Below, piece after piece: positions 17,253 through 24,554 of a stretch of 24,554 nt of DNA. The translations under genes were made by a program, and so were the position numbers. Position 1 is the stretch's first letter; every line of letters starts with the position of its first letter. This DNA is from Pseudomonadota bacterium (GTDB taxonomy: Bacteria; Pseudomonadota; Alphaproteobacteria; Sphingomonadales; Sphingomonadaceae): NCBI GenBank assembly GCA_023433305.1, contig JAEZCZ010000062.1, positions 1 to 24,554 of the forward strand, written 5' to 3'. The notes below the pieces were generated by a model, which worked only from the letters and a program-made list of their open reading frames with translations, did not search any database and was not told the origin of the DNA.

Positions 17253-17768
17253 ATGAATCGAACGGCAATCTCGGCGGTTGTCCTGGCCGCCACCGTCGCG
17301 CTCGGCGCTTCACCCGTCTGGTCGCAAGACGATCCGCAGGCGCCGCGCCTCGAATTCGCTTTCGAGGAAATCGTCACGCTCGGGCCCGCGATCCCGGTCG
17401 GCGAAACGCCGCTCGGCAAGCGCAACATCATCCCGATCACCGGCGGGACTTTCGAGGGGCCCGGCATCAAGGGCACGATCATCGCCGGCGGCTGGGACTG
17501 GCAGCTCACGCGCGCCGACGGGTGCACCGACGTCGAGGCCGATTACATGATCCGCACCGACGACGGCGTGGTGATCAACGTGATCAACGTCGGCGCGCTT
17601 TGCCCGCCGCGCGATGGCCAGCCGAGCGCCGTGCGGACACAGCCGAGGTTCGAAGCCCCGATCGGCAAGTACGACTGGCTCAACAGGGCCGCGTTCATCG
17701 GCACACTGGACATGGCTCGCGATGCCGGCGGGCCGGCGGTGCGAATCCGCTTCTACAAGGCGATCTGA
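17253..17768 (+). CDS. Secreted DUF3237 family protein
   Basis: A 171-residue protein with a signal peptide (residues 1–25, cleavage near VWSQ), so exported to the periplasm. The rest matches the DUF3237 (UPF0311) pattern: LEFAFEEIVTLGPAIPVGETPLG, GTFEGPGIKGTIIAGGWDWQLTRADGC and a Tyr-x-Ile-x-Thr-Asp-Asp-Gly strand. That family forms a small beta barrel of unknown function. ATG 17253 is preferred because GGGAGGGG lies 7 nt upstream; ATG 17247 and GTG 17229 are alternatives. It starts 28 bp after pobA and is probably co-transcribed, pointing to a role in aromatic metabolism, perhaps in handling a substrate in the periplasm. That role is inferred. Confidence 0.85.
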   Translation: MNRTAISAVVLAATVALGASPVWSQDDPQAPRLEFAFEEIVTLGPAIPVGETPLGKRNIIPITGGTFEGPGIKGTIIAGGWDWQLTRADGCTDVEADYMIRTDDGVVINVINVGALCPPRDGQPSAVRTQPRFEAPIGKYDWLNRAAFIGTLDMARDAGGPAVRIRFYKAI

Positions 17769-17777
17769 CCGCTCGAA

Positions 17778-17879
17778 TCGTCATTGCGAGCGACCGGAGG
17801 TCGCGCGGCAATCCAGAGCGGCTCACGTCTGCGCCGCCGGGCGGGCTGTGGCGACGGCTCTCCCAGCTCGCAATGACGA
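17778..17879. repeat. 102-bp interspersed repeat with 14-bp inverted ends
   Basis: TCGTCATTGCGAGC (17778–17791) and its exact reverse complement GCTCGCAATGACGA (17866–17879) bound the element. The internal bases include a GACC-GGA-GGTC hairpin and GGCAATCCAG. The GTCATTGCGAGC…GGCAATCCAG pattern is a known type of dispersed palindromic repeat in alphaproteobacteria. It fills the space between the convergent DUF3237 and GH9 genes and may act as a bidirectional transcription stop. No coding capacity. Confidence 0.75.
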
Positions 17880-17894
17880 GGTGCTTCCCTTCGG

Positions 17895-20423
17895 TCAGCG
17901 TCCCGCTTCGCCCGCCAGCTTGGCGGCCGCCTGGCTGAGCGCGATGTAGAGCGGTCCCATGTTCACGACGTACTCGTTCTGACCCCAGAAGAACGGCCAG
18001 TCCTCGCTGTTCTCCGGAAAGTCCGGCTTCAGGATCAGCACGCCCGGCACGACGCCGCCCGCGATGAACGAGAAGTCCGCCCGGTTCATGCCGTAAGCCA
18101 CTTCCTTGGAAACCGTCCCGACACCAGAGACGAACGAGATGTCGGAACCGGGATGCGTGCCGTGGAGGTAATCGAGCGCGCGGAACACCATGCTGCCGTC
18201 GCTGATTTCCGGAAACGCGGTGTGGATGGCGTAGTCAGTCAGGGCGACGCCCATCACCGTGCCGTTGCCCGCCCAGCCGCCGGTCGTGATCGGCACACCG
18301 TAAGGGTTGGCCTTGGTGGCTTCGGCGGTCGCCGCCTTCCAGCCGCGCGCGGCGGCTTCGACCTTGGCGCGAAACTCCGGCCCCATCAACGGCAAGGCTT
18401 GCACCGCGTCCTGCGCGTACTGGCCGAAGCGCGTCGAGATCTCGGGCCACAAGGCTTCGATCCGCGCGGCGTATTTCGGATCGCGCGTGGTGGCGAGCAG
18501 CTCGACCGCGGCGCCGAACTCTTCCCCGGGCAGCCAGCCACCGGTGGTGTTGCCGTGGCTGAAGGTGTCGGGCGCGCGCGACTGCTGGTCGGCCCAGACC
18601 CGCGCGGCGATGCCGAGCGCCTTGTCGGCGAGTGCATCGTCGTATCCGCGCAGCGCCCGGCTGGCCGCCGCCAGCGCCGCGGCCGAACCGTAGTCGAGCG
18701 CGCTCGCCCGGCTCGTGAAGACCCAGCGATCGTCGGGCGTGCCGCTGCGGCCGTCCTTGCGCTCGCCGAACGTCAGCGAGGGGTCGTAGATCAGCCCGTC
18801 GGTCTTCGAGGCGGCATCGCCCAGGTGCGTGTATTGCGCCACGTCGGGCTCGACCACGCCGTGCACGGCATGCCCCACCGCGTCGTACATGGAAGCCAGA
18901 TAGAGCACACCGTGTTCGATCTGCTGCAGAATGTCGGGCTGGCCGTCGGGTACGTGGATTTCCACGCGTCGTAGCGACTGGTCGACCAGGGTCTGGTCGC
19001 GATCGGGGCGATGCGCTTCCCAGATGCCCGCAAGATCGCGAACCACCGCGTACTGGGTCTGCGTCCGGATGTCGAAATCGCCTGCGTCGAGCCAGCCGCC
19101 CACGGTCATGCCGGGGATGTGCTCGCCCGGCGCGAAGCGCGTGTCGGTGGTCGGCCCCTGGCGGTACAGGTCGATGTGCTCGTGGTTGACCGGCGCTTGG
19201 CGCGCATCGTCGCGGTGGCTGTCGCCGTGCCACACGCGGTAGGCCTCGTTGACCAGCATGTGATCCATCTGCACCGGCATGAAGACGTCGAGCGTCGGGT
19301 GCCAGGCGGACTCGTACAGGTCAGGAGCGATCCGGAACGCCGCGGTGCGCGTGTCGCCGTACTCGAGCATGTAAACGCCCGTTTCGCGCACCTCACTGAA
19401 ATCGAACGTGCGATAGGAATAGCGCAGGTAGTCACCCCACGCCTGCGCCGGCCCTGAGAGCACCGTGCGAGTGGAGCCATCGGCTTCGACCTTGAGCAGC
19501 CGGACCTCTGCCGCAGCGTCCTTCGTCGCCGGGTCGAGCTCGATCACAGCGGTCTTGGCTTGCCCGGGCGTGTAGCCGAGCTGCGAGTGGCCGATCACCG
19601 GATCGCGAACCCAGCCGGCAATTCCGTTGGGGGTCACGGTCCATTCGACGACCCGCCCGGTCTTGTTGGCCGGAAGCTCGGTTCGCACGACGAACCAGCC
19701 GTTCTGGGCCTGGTTGCGCCCATCGTAGAGGCCGAGCGAGCCGCTGTCGGCGGTAATCGTGATCCGCCGTTCCGGATCTTCCGGCGCCAGCACGAGCGTC
19801 TTGCCGGTGGCGAACGGCAGCGGCTCGGCGCCCGGGCCGATGTCGCGCCCGCTCGCGGCATTGCGATCGCCGCCGACGACCATGTCGCTGGAGGGATGAA
19901 GCGGGAACGCGCCCGGCTTGCCGTCGGCCATCAGGGTCTTGTGGAAGAACGCCGCCGGCAGGAACTCCAGATTGAGCCCAGCCTTGCCCGCCAGCGCGGG
20001 CGGAAGCGGTTTGTCGAGGATGACCGCGAGCTTGACCGCGTTTCCGCTGTTTTCGGCGCGGATCAGATACTGAAACTGGTGTTCAGGGTACTCAAGAAGC
20101 GCTTCAATGACACCTGTTTTGGGGTCGACGCGGCGCTCCACCATGCGGCCGATCGGGTCCCACTGTCCCGGGGTGGCGGAGAGCCGCACGTCGCCGTTCG
20201 TCGCAACACGTTGATCATGCTGGATAATCTCGACGCCGCTGATCTTGGAATCGGCAAACAGGCCGTCGTACCAGTTCGAGAAAACCAGCACATCGACCCC
20301 CGCCCCCTCGAAATACTCCCCCTCCCCAATCGCCAAAGATTCCTGCTGCGCAAGTGCTGGAGCCGAAGTGGCCGAGGCCAGCAACCCGGCCAGCAATAAT
20401 CCGCGTAGTTTCGTGCGTTTCAT
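17895..20423 (-). CDS. Exported glycoside hydrolase family 9 (endoglucanase-like)
   Basis: An 842-residue exported enzyme with a signal peptide at 1–25 (SAPALAQQ). Domains: an N-terminal region I cannot assign (about 27–285), a CelD_N-type Ig-like domain (about 290–375), and a GH9 (alpha/alpha)6 catalytic domain (about 380–840). The catalytic aspartates lie in GGWLDAGDFD (Asp446, Asp449). The proton donor is probably Glu817 in WGQNEYVVNMGP. The conserved GTHPGSDISFVSGVG block is present. The substrate is a beta-1,4-glucan or related oligosaccharide; the exact one is not visible. GGAGGGG lies 3–4 nt upstream of ATG. It is a single gene with a LacI/XylR-type palindrome in its promoter, so sugar-responsive control is likely. 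Confidence 0.92.
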   Translation of the reverse strand: MKRTKLRGLLLAGLLASATSAPALAQQESLAIGEGEYFEGAGVDVLVFSNWYDGLFADSKISGVEIIQHDQRVATNGDVRLSATPGQWDPIGRMVERRVDPKTGVIEALLEYPEHQFQYLIRAENSGNAVKLAVILDKPLPPALAGKAGLNLEFLPAAFFHKTLMADGKPGAFPLHPSSDMVVGGDRNAASGRDIGPGAEPLPFATGKTLVLAPEDPERRITITADSGSLGLYDGRNQAQNGWFVVRTELPANKTGRVVEWTVTPNGIAGWVRDPVIGHSQLGYTPGQAKTAVIELDPATKDAAAEVRLLKVEADGSTRTVLSGPAQAWGDYLRYSYRTFDFSEVRETGVYMLEYGDTRTAAFRIAPDLYESAWHPTLDVFMPVQMDHMLVNEAYRVWHGDSHRDDARQAPVNHEHIDLYRQGPTTDTRFAPGEHIPGMTVGGWLDAGDFDIRTQTQYAVVRDLAGIWEAHRPDRDQTLVDQSLRRVEIHVPDGQPDILQQIEHGVLYLASMYDAVGHAVHGVVEPDVAQYTHLGDAASKTDGLIYDPSLTFGERKDGRSGTPDDRWVFTSRASALDYGSAAALAAASRALRGYDDALADKALGIAARVWADQQSRAPDTFSHGNTTGGWLPGEEFGAAVELLATTRDPKYAARIEALWPEISTRFGQYAQDAVQALPLMGPEFRAKVEAAARGWKAATAEATKANPYGVPITTGGWAGNGTVMGVALTDYAIHTAFPEISDGSMVFRALDYLHGTHPGSDISFVSGVGTVSKEVAYGMNRADFSFIAGGVVPGVLILKPDFPENSEDWPFFWGQNEYVVNMGPLYIALSQAAAKLAGEAGR

Positions 20424-20457
20424 CGAGCCCCTCCAGGATTGCGTGCTTCAGCATCGT

Positions 20458-20486
20458 CATTTGGTAGCGCTACCATATCGGGTCAA
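20458..20486 (-). promoter_or_regulatory. Candidate promoter of the GH9 gene
   Basis: On the - strand TTGACC (20486–20481) matches the -35 consensus at five of six positions. After a 17-bp spacer comes CAAATG (20463–20458), a poor -10. The operator palindrome forms most of the spacer. The -35 is convincing, the -10 is not. Confidence 0.35.
20462..20475. promoter_or_regulatory. LacI/XylR-type operator upstream of the GH9 gene
   Basis: TGGTAGCGCTACCA is a perfect 14-bp palindrome with the central CG typical of LacI-family operators. It closely resembles the xylose-repressor site in the Caulobacter xylX promoter (TTAGCGCTACCA, recalled). It lies 38 bp upstream of the GH9 start, next to a -35-like TTGACC, where a repressor would block initiation. 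No LacI-family gene is in the window. Confidence 0.65.
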
Positions 20487-20520
20487 CGGAGCGAAGGGAA
20501 GGGGCGCCGACCGACTCGCG

Positions 20521-20558
20521 AAAAGTAAGCACGCCGGAGTCGGGGGACTCCGGCGTGC
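20521..20558 (-). terminator. Intrinsic terminator of the autotransporter gene
   Basis: GCACGCCGGAGTC (20529–20541) and GACTCCGGCGTGC (20546–20558) form a perfect 13-bp stem with a GGGG loop on the + strand. Read on the - strand the stem is followed by TTACTTTT, the U-rich tract. It lies about 93 bp after the autotransporter stop and keeps that transcript from entering the GH9 promoter region. Confidence 0.85.
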
Positions 20559-20651
20559 CACGGTTTGACCTCACAAGCGCGGGCGGGGGGTTGGGGAGCC
20601 TCGGGGGGGCTTGTCCGCGCCAGTTTGGTCCCGTTCTGGTCGATCCGGGCC

Positions 20652-23600
20652 TCAGAAGCCCATCCGCATCGTACCCCTGAGCGAGAAGGCGGTGCTGTCG
20701 TGACGGTCCTCGGCGCCGAGCTCGCCGCCGATCTCGAACAGCTCGCTTCCGCCGGTCGCGCGCAGCCGGGCGAACCAGCCGCTGGCGGTCTGCTCTGGAT
20801 CGAGCGTAAAGGCCGTCCCGTCCTCGAAGCGGGCCGTCGTGGCGCCGAGCGATCCACCGACGATTTCGCGCCAGCCTCCCTCCGCTTCGACGCGGAACCA
20901 CGTGTCGTTCCGACCCGCGCGAAGCAGACTACCCCCACTGCGGCCGATGAAGTCGAGCCCGAGGGTGAGCCCGCCGTTCGCGGCCAGCTCGTCGCTCTTG
21001 CGGTCGTCGACGATGAGGTCGAGTGCGGCCCCGCCACCTTCCTCGGTGTGGCCGTCCTCGTCGAGGCTGAGGTAGTCGACGCTCACCGCCGGACGGAAGA
21101 AGAAGCGTCCGCTTCGGCCCTCGTAAGCCATTCCGGCGACAAAGGTCATCAGCGTGCCGCCCCAGTCGCTCTTTACGTTCTTCTCGACCGCCTCACCGTC
21201 CGCTGTCCCAGTGAAGGTACGACGGCCGCTAAAGTCGGCGAGACCGATCGCGCCGCGCCCGTAGGCGCTGAAACCACCCCACTTGCCGCGCCAATAAGCT
21301 GAAAGCTCGTAAGTGTCCGATAGAATGCGCGTCTGATCGTTGCCGTTATCGTATTCGTTCCAGAACCAGGTCGCGCCAGCGCCGAAGCTCCCAATCTTAG
21401 TGTCTAGCTCGCCCGCCGCCGAGAAACCGAAGCCTCCGAGATTGTACGACGCGGTCTGGCCTTCGGACTTCTCACTGGTCCATCCGCCGGCGCTCACCAG
21501 CACGTCGAGGCCGCCGATCAGGTAGACCGGGCTCTGCGGGTCCGCGATCTGGCGCGCGAAGGTCCGGGTACCAAGGCTGACGCCTTCGAACGCTCCGCCC
21601 GCGTGATCGGGCAGCATCTGTCGAACCGCCTGGCGGAACTGGTCGCCGCCCGTAATACCGAGGAAGACGTCCTCGACCTCCTCGTCCTCGCTGAGCGCCG
21701 CGAATATCGCGTTATAGGCGGCGGCCTGGGAGCGATTGAGACCGAGCTCCTGTGCGGTGCGCTTGGCGACGTTGACGGCGATGGTGTTGGCCGCAGCGTC
21801 GGTCGCGAGCGTGGCCTTGAACATGAACGGCAGGAGATCGGTCTTGGTCTCCAAATCCGAAAGCCCGGTGATCGAGCCCGCCTGCAGAATCGTGTAACGT
21901 CCCTCGGCGTCGTCGGTTGAGCCGAGACGGAGGGACAAGGTCGCGCCGTCGGCGAAACTGGCAACACCGGCGACATTGTAGAGCGAGCCCTCGCCGGCCG
22001 TCTTGTCGAGCGTTGCAATCAGCACGCCGTTTGCACCGACCGACAGGGAACCGATCGAGACTGGCGCGGCGATATTGAGCGCGCCGCCGGCCACGTCGAC
22101 CGCGGTGCTTCCCGCGTTGAGCAACGAGCCAGCGAACACCGCCGAGCCGCCGATGTTGAGGCTGTCGGCCCCGCCGCCGAAATCGACCACGGCGTCGAGC
22201 TTCGAGGATCCGGCAAGGCTGAGAACGTCGTCCGCCGATCCGAAGATCACTCGCCCGGTCTGTACGGCGTCGCCCGAGAGCGCGAGCGTGTTGCTGCCAC
22301 CGCCGAACATAACGTCCCCCTTCACGGTTCCGTCCGCGATTTCGAAGCGGTCATTGCCGCTGCCGAACCGAACGTCACCCGTGATCGAGGGCGCGGTCAC
22401 GCCGGAGGCAACCTGCGTTTGGCGCACTATGGCGCCCGTCGTGTTGGCCGAGAGGTCGATGGCGATGTTGCGTCCCGAGCCGGCCGCGGCGCCGGTGGCG
22501 GAAATGGAGCCGCTGTTCTCCACCAGCCCGAGCACGCCGCTGGCGTCATGAAGCGCGGTGGCTGAGCCGGTGGTCCCGGCGGCAGTTGCCTTGATCGTGC
22601 CGCTGTTGCGGATCGTAGGCACTGTCGCGCCCTGGTCGATACGGACCGCCGTCGCATGGGCCGTGGCGGCATTGCCGCCAGCTGCGCTCACGGTCCCGGA
22701 GACCTGCACGACGGGCACCGAAGCCCCTACACCGAGCCGCAGGGCCGTGGCACTCGCTCCGTTCGAGGTGGCCGAGACGGTGCCCGCGATGCTCATGCCA
22801 TTCGCGATGGTCACCGCGCCGCCGCGCCCGCCGATGAGTAGGCCGTTGGCCTCGACGCCGCTGTACAGCCCCGCGCCGTCCACCTTGCCTTCGACGATCA
22901 ATCCGAATTGCGAAGCCGTTCCCGCCACGGGCCCGATCGTGATGGCCCGATCGGTCGCCCCGATCATCATGGCCGGCGCCGCGCCGTACGAGGTGACGAG
23001 CGCCGAGCCTTCTTTGGCATCCTCGATGCCGTCGTCATCTTCATCCGCATCGGTCGTGCTGTTGTCTTTCGGGGCGATCGCGAGCACGATCCCGCCGCTG
23101 ACGCTGCCCTCGACGATCAAGGCTGAACCTCCCTGGAGCAGGTCGTCGGCGTCGAGCTTTGAGGCGTTCGCCGGCACCGAGGTATAGCGATAGCCGGTCG
23201 CGCCGATGCTCCCCTGCACGACCATGGCGCCCGCGACGTCGCCGGTGAAACGCGCGCCAACCGCATTCTCACCTTTGGCGGCGACGGTTCCAGCCAGACG
23301 AACGTTGCCCGCGATTGCTTCGGCATGGACGCCCACGCTCTGGTTTCCGGTCACGGTACTGGTGCCATCATGGGTGAACGCACCGGTGAGAGGACCGCCA
23401 AGCCAGATCCCGGCGGAATCGTTGCCTTCGACCGTGATCGTGCCGCTGTTCACGATCTTGCCGGTGTGTCCGCCGGCCGTACGGATGCCGAAGCGGTTCC
23501 CGCCGAGCGCGAAGGGACCGTCGAGATCGCCGTCGTTGTCGGTGTCGGTCGGCGCATAGGGCTCGTCGATCGTAATCGTCCCGGAATTGACGATGTCGCC

Positions 23601-23876
23601 GCTCGTCCCTGCATTCGCGAGAATTCCTGTCGCCCCGCTGGCATTGGCCACCGCGATGGTGCCCTGGTTGGTGACGGCATGGTTGCTGTCCATCGTCACT
23701 GCGGTGCCGCTCGTCGGCTTCACCGAACCCGTGGATGAGATCGTTATTGAATCGGGTGCCCCGGCCTTGGCGGTCGAGGTGCGCACCGGCTGCGTGACGG
23801 CGGTAGAGATGGTTTCGGCAGAAGCCGGAGCGGCGAGCGCGAGAACGGCAGTGCTGGCAAGCAGGTAACGATGCAT
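20652..23876 (-). CDS. Type V autotransporter with beta-helix passenger
   Basis: A 1074-residue secreted and surface protein. The signal peptide is residues 1–20 (LALAAPASA). The passenger (about 21–790) is a parallel beta helix rich in Gly, Ala, Thr, Val and Asn, with recurring NSGTI-like turns (VNSGTITI, VRNSGTIKATA, VENSGSISATG). Two acidic inserts, DTDNDGDLD (111–119) and DADEDDDGIED near 276–286, look like calcium sites. Four 21-residue FGxGxD-type repeats span about 504–587. A linker containing GDQFRQAVRQMLPDHAGGAF leads to the C-terminal barrel (about 800–1074) ending RGTMRMGF with terminal Phe. GAGGGGA precedes the ATG. The function may be adhesion or surface structure; no protease or lipase catalytic motif was seen. 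Confidence 0.9.
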   Translation of the reverse strand: MHRYLLASTAVLALAAPASAETISTAVTQPVRTSTAKAGAPDSITISSTGSVKPTSGTAVTMDSNHAVTNQGTIAVANASGATGILANAGTSGDIVNSGTITIDEPYAPTDTDNDGDLDGPFALGGNRFGIRTAGGHTGKIVNSGTITVEGNDSAGIWLGGPLTGAFTHDGTSTVTGNQSVGVHAEAIAGNVRLAGTVAAKGENAVGARFTGDVAGAMVVQGSIGATGYRYTSVPANASKLDADDLLQGGSALIVEGSVSGGIVLAIAPKDNSTTDADEDDDGIEDAKEGSALVTSYGAAPAMMIGATDRAITIGPVAGTASQFGLIVEGKVDGAGLYSGVEANGLLIGGRGGAVTIANGMSIAGTVSATSNGASATALRLGVGASVPVVQVSGTVSAAGGNAATAHATAVRIDQGATVPTIRNSGTIKATAAGTTGSATALHDASGVLGLVENSGSISATGAAAGSGRNIAIDLSANTTGAIVRQTQVASGVTAPSITGDVRFGSGNDRFEIADGTVKGDVMFGGGSNTLALSGDAVQTGRVIFGSADDVLSLAGSSKLDAVVDFGGGADSLNIGGSAVFAGSLLNAGSTAVDVAGGALNIAAPVSIGSLSVGANGVLIATLDKTAGEGSLYNVAGVASFADGATLSLRLGSTDDAEGRYTILQAGSITGLSDLETKTDLLPFMFKATLATDAAANTIAVNVAKRTAQELGLNRSQAAAYNAIFAALSEDEEVEDVFLGITGGDQFRQAVRQMLPDHAGGAFEGVSLGTRTFARQIADPQSPVYLIGGLDVLVSAGGWTSEKSEGQTASYNLGGFGFSAAGELDTKIGSFGAGATWFWNEYDNGNDQTRILSDTYELSAYWRGKWGGFSAYGRGAIGLADFSGRRTFTGTADGEAVEKNVKSDWGGTLMTFVAGMAYEGRSGRFFFRPAVSVDYLSLDEDGHTEEGGGAALDLIVDDRKSDELAANGGLTLGLDFIGRSGGSLLRAGRNDTWFRVEAEGGWREIVGGSLGATTARFEDGTAFTLDPEQTASGWFARLRATGGSELFEIGGELGAEDRHDSTAFSLRGTMRMGF

Positions 23877-23884
23877 GGATTCCC

Positions 23885-23911
23885 CTCACGGATCGGTTTG
23901 TCGATCGTGAG
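23885..23911 (-). promoter_or_regulatory. Hairpin abutting the autotransporter ribosome binding site
   Basis: CTCACG-G-ATCG (23885–23895) pairs with CGATCGTGAG (23902–23911): 10 bp with one bulged base and a 6-nt loop. In the - strand transcript the 3' arm ends GTGAG and runs straight into the GGGGA ribosome binding site. It could modulate translation or be a remnant terminator of the upstream receptor gene, though no U-run follows. Confidence 0.35.
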
Positions 23912-23952
23912 ACGGAGCCGCCACGCCGGAGCCTTGGCGCACGGTGAAAAAT

Positions 23953-24554
23953 TCAGAAGGCGGCGTCCAACCCGATGCGGATCGTGCGCGGTCGCAGCGG
24001 TGTGATCTGATCGCGCCCGACAGCGAACGGAGTTCCGAGGGCGAAACGGTTGCCCTCCTCGTCGGTGAGGTTGGTCACGCCGATGGTAAGCCCTTGGTCT
24101 TCATTCCCGACGCGAAGGGTCAGGCCGGTGTCAAGGTAGTCGCCCTGGAGCTGGCCCAGCTCGGGGCCGACCCCGAGCCGCGACCGGCCGATGTAGTTCG
24201 CCCATCCCTGCGCGCTCAGCTCGAGATGGCCGTGCAGCGGGCGCCGGTAATCGAAGCCGATCCGGCCCGAGAACCGCGCGATGTTCGGAATCTCGGTGAT
24301 GATCTCAAGCAATTGTGGCGGCAGGTCCTCAATGCGGCCTGAAAAGCTGGGGAGATCGAGCACCGGTGCGACCCGCTCGAACAACAATGGCGTCGGTTCA
24401 TCGATCCGTCCGTCGTTGTAGGTCAGGCCGGCATCGATGCGGAGGTTCGGGCTCACTGCCAGGCCCGCGGTCAGTGTGGCAGTCCAGATCCGGCCGTCGC
24501 CGATATTAGCCGTGCTCGGGAAGCCCGCGCTGTCGATGAAGTCGGCCTGGATGT
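23953..24554 (-). CDS. TonB-dependent receptor, C-terminal part (runs off the window)
   Basis: The frame is open from the window edge to a TGA at 23953–23955, giving about 200 C-terminal residues. They show the end of a TonB-dependent receptor barrel: LTAGLAVSPNLRIDAGLTYNDGRI, a GNEDQGLTIGVTNLTDEEGNRFALG block (typical of the penultimate strands), and the terminal RTIRIGLDAAF with final Phe. The plug domain and TonB box lie outside the window. It precedes the autotransporter gene by 76 bp on the same strand and may be co-transcribed. The substrate is unknown. Confidence 0.88.
   Translation of the reverse strand, partial: IQADFIDSAGFPSTANIGDGRIWTATLTAGLAVSPNLRIDAGLTYNDGRIDEPTPLLFERVAPVLDLPSFSGRIEDLPPQLLEIITEIPNIARFSGRIGFDYRRPLHGHLELSAQGWANYIGRSRLGVGPELGQLQGDYLDTGLTLRVGNEDQGLTIGVTNLTDEEGNRFALGTPFAVGRDQITPLRPRTIRIGLDAAF

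Noticed and set aside
14441..17527. Very long - strand open frame (about 1028 codons) opposite aldehyde dehydrogenase and pobA
   Set aside because: Both + strand genes have intact catalytic motifs across the region; the antisense frame shows no domain or signal sequence and is a codon-bias artefact.
20559..20651. G-rich tract after the autotransporter stop as a second terminator or G-quadruplex
   Set aside because: Pairing of CAAGC with GCTTG and of GCGCGG with CCGCGC is partial and lacks a U-run; G-runs are common at this GC content.

Overview
The window comes from a high-GC alphaproteobacterium, most likely a sphingomonad (Sphingomonadales, perhaps Erythrobacteraceae or Sphingomonadaceae). 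That assignment is inferred from four things: the 5S–tRNA-fMet order at the end of an rRNA operon, the abundance of TonB-dependent receptors and autotransporters, a GTCATTGCGAGC-type interspersed repeat, and a XylR-like TGGTAGCGCTACCA operator. No species can be named from sequence reading alone.

Layout. (1) 1–343: 3' end of an rRNA operon, with 5S rRNA (about 2 nt cut off by the window edge), an intrinsic terminator, initiator tRNA-Met and a second terminator. (2) 341–519: leader with two imperfect dyads. (3) 520–11517, + strand: a complete respiratory nitrate reductase operon, narK(K1-K2 fusion)-narG-narH-narJ-narI-ppiC, then two small genes of unknown function (110 aa and 70 aa). From narG onward every stop codon overlaps the next start (ATGA or TGATG), so the operon is translationally coupled throughout. 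The transporter imports nitrate and exports nitrite, NarGHI reduces nitrate at the inner face of the membrane using quinol, NarJ matures NarG, and the PpiC-type protein probably assists folding.

(4) 11545–17768: an aromatic-aldehyde/4-hydroxybenzoate module. A MarR-family gene on the - strand diverges from a + strand run: TonB-dependent receptor, aromatic aldehyde dehydrogenase, 4-hydroxybenzoate 3-monooxygenase (pobA) and a secreted DUF3237 protein. A perfect 7-1-7 palindrome lies in the divergent promoter region. The logical pathway is uptake across the outer membrane, oxidation of an aldehyde (4-hydroxybenzaldehyde type) to 4-hydroxybenzoate, then hydroxylation to protocatechuate.

(5) 17778–17879: a 102-bp element with perfect 14-bp inverted ends between convergent genes. 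(6) 17895–20423, - strand: an exported GH9 glycosidase preceded by a 14-bp perfect LacI/XylR-type palindrome. (7) 20652–23876, - strand: a 1074-aa type V autotransporter with its own terminator, and upstream of it the 3' end of another TonB-dependent receptor that runs off the window.

All genes look intact. I found no integrase, insertion sequence, CRISPR array or phage gene. The least explained parts are the two small genes at the end of the nar operon, the N-terminal domain of the GH9 protein, the secreted DUF3237 protein in a pobA operon, and the 21-residue glycine/aspartate repeats in the autotransporter passenger.
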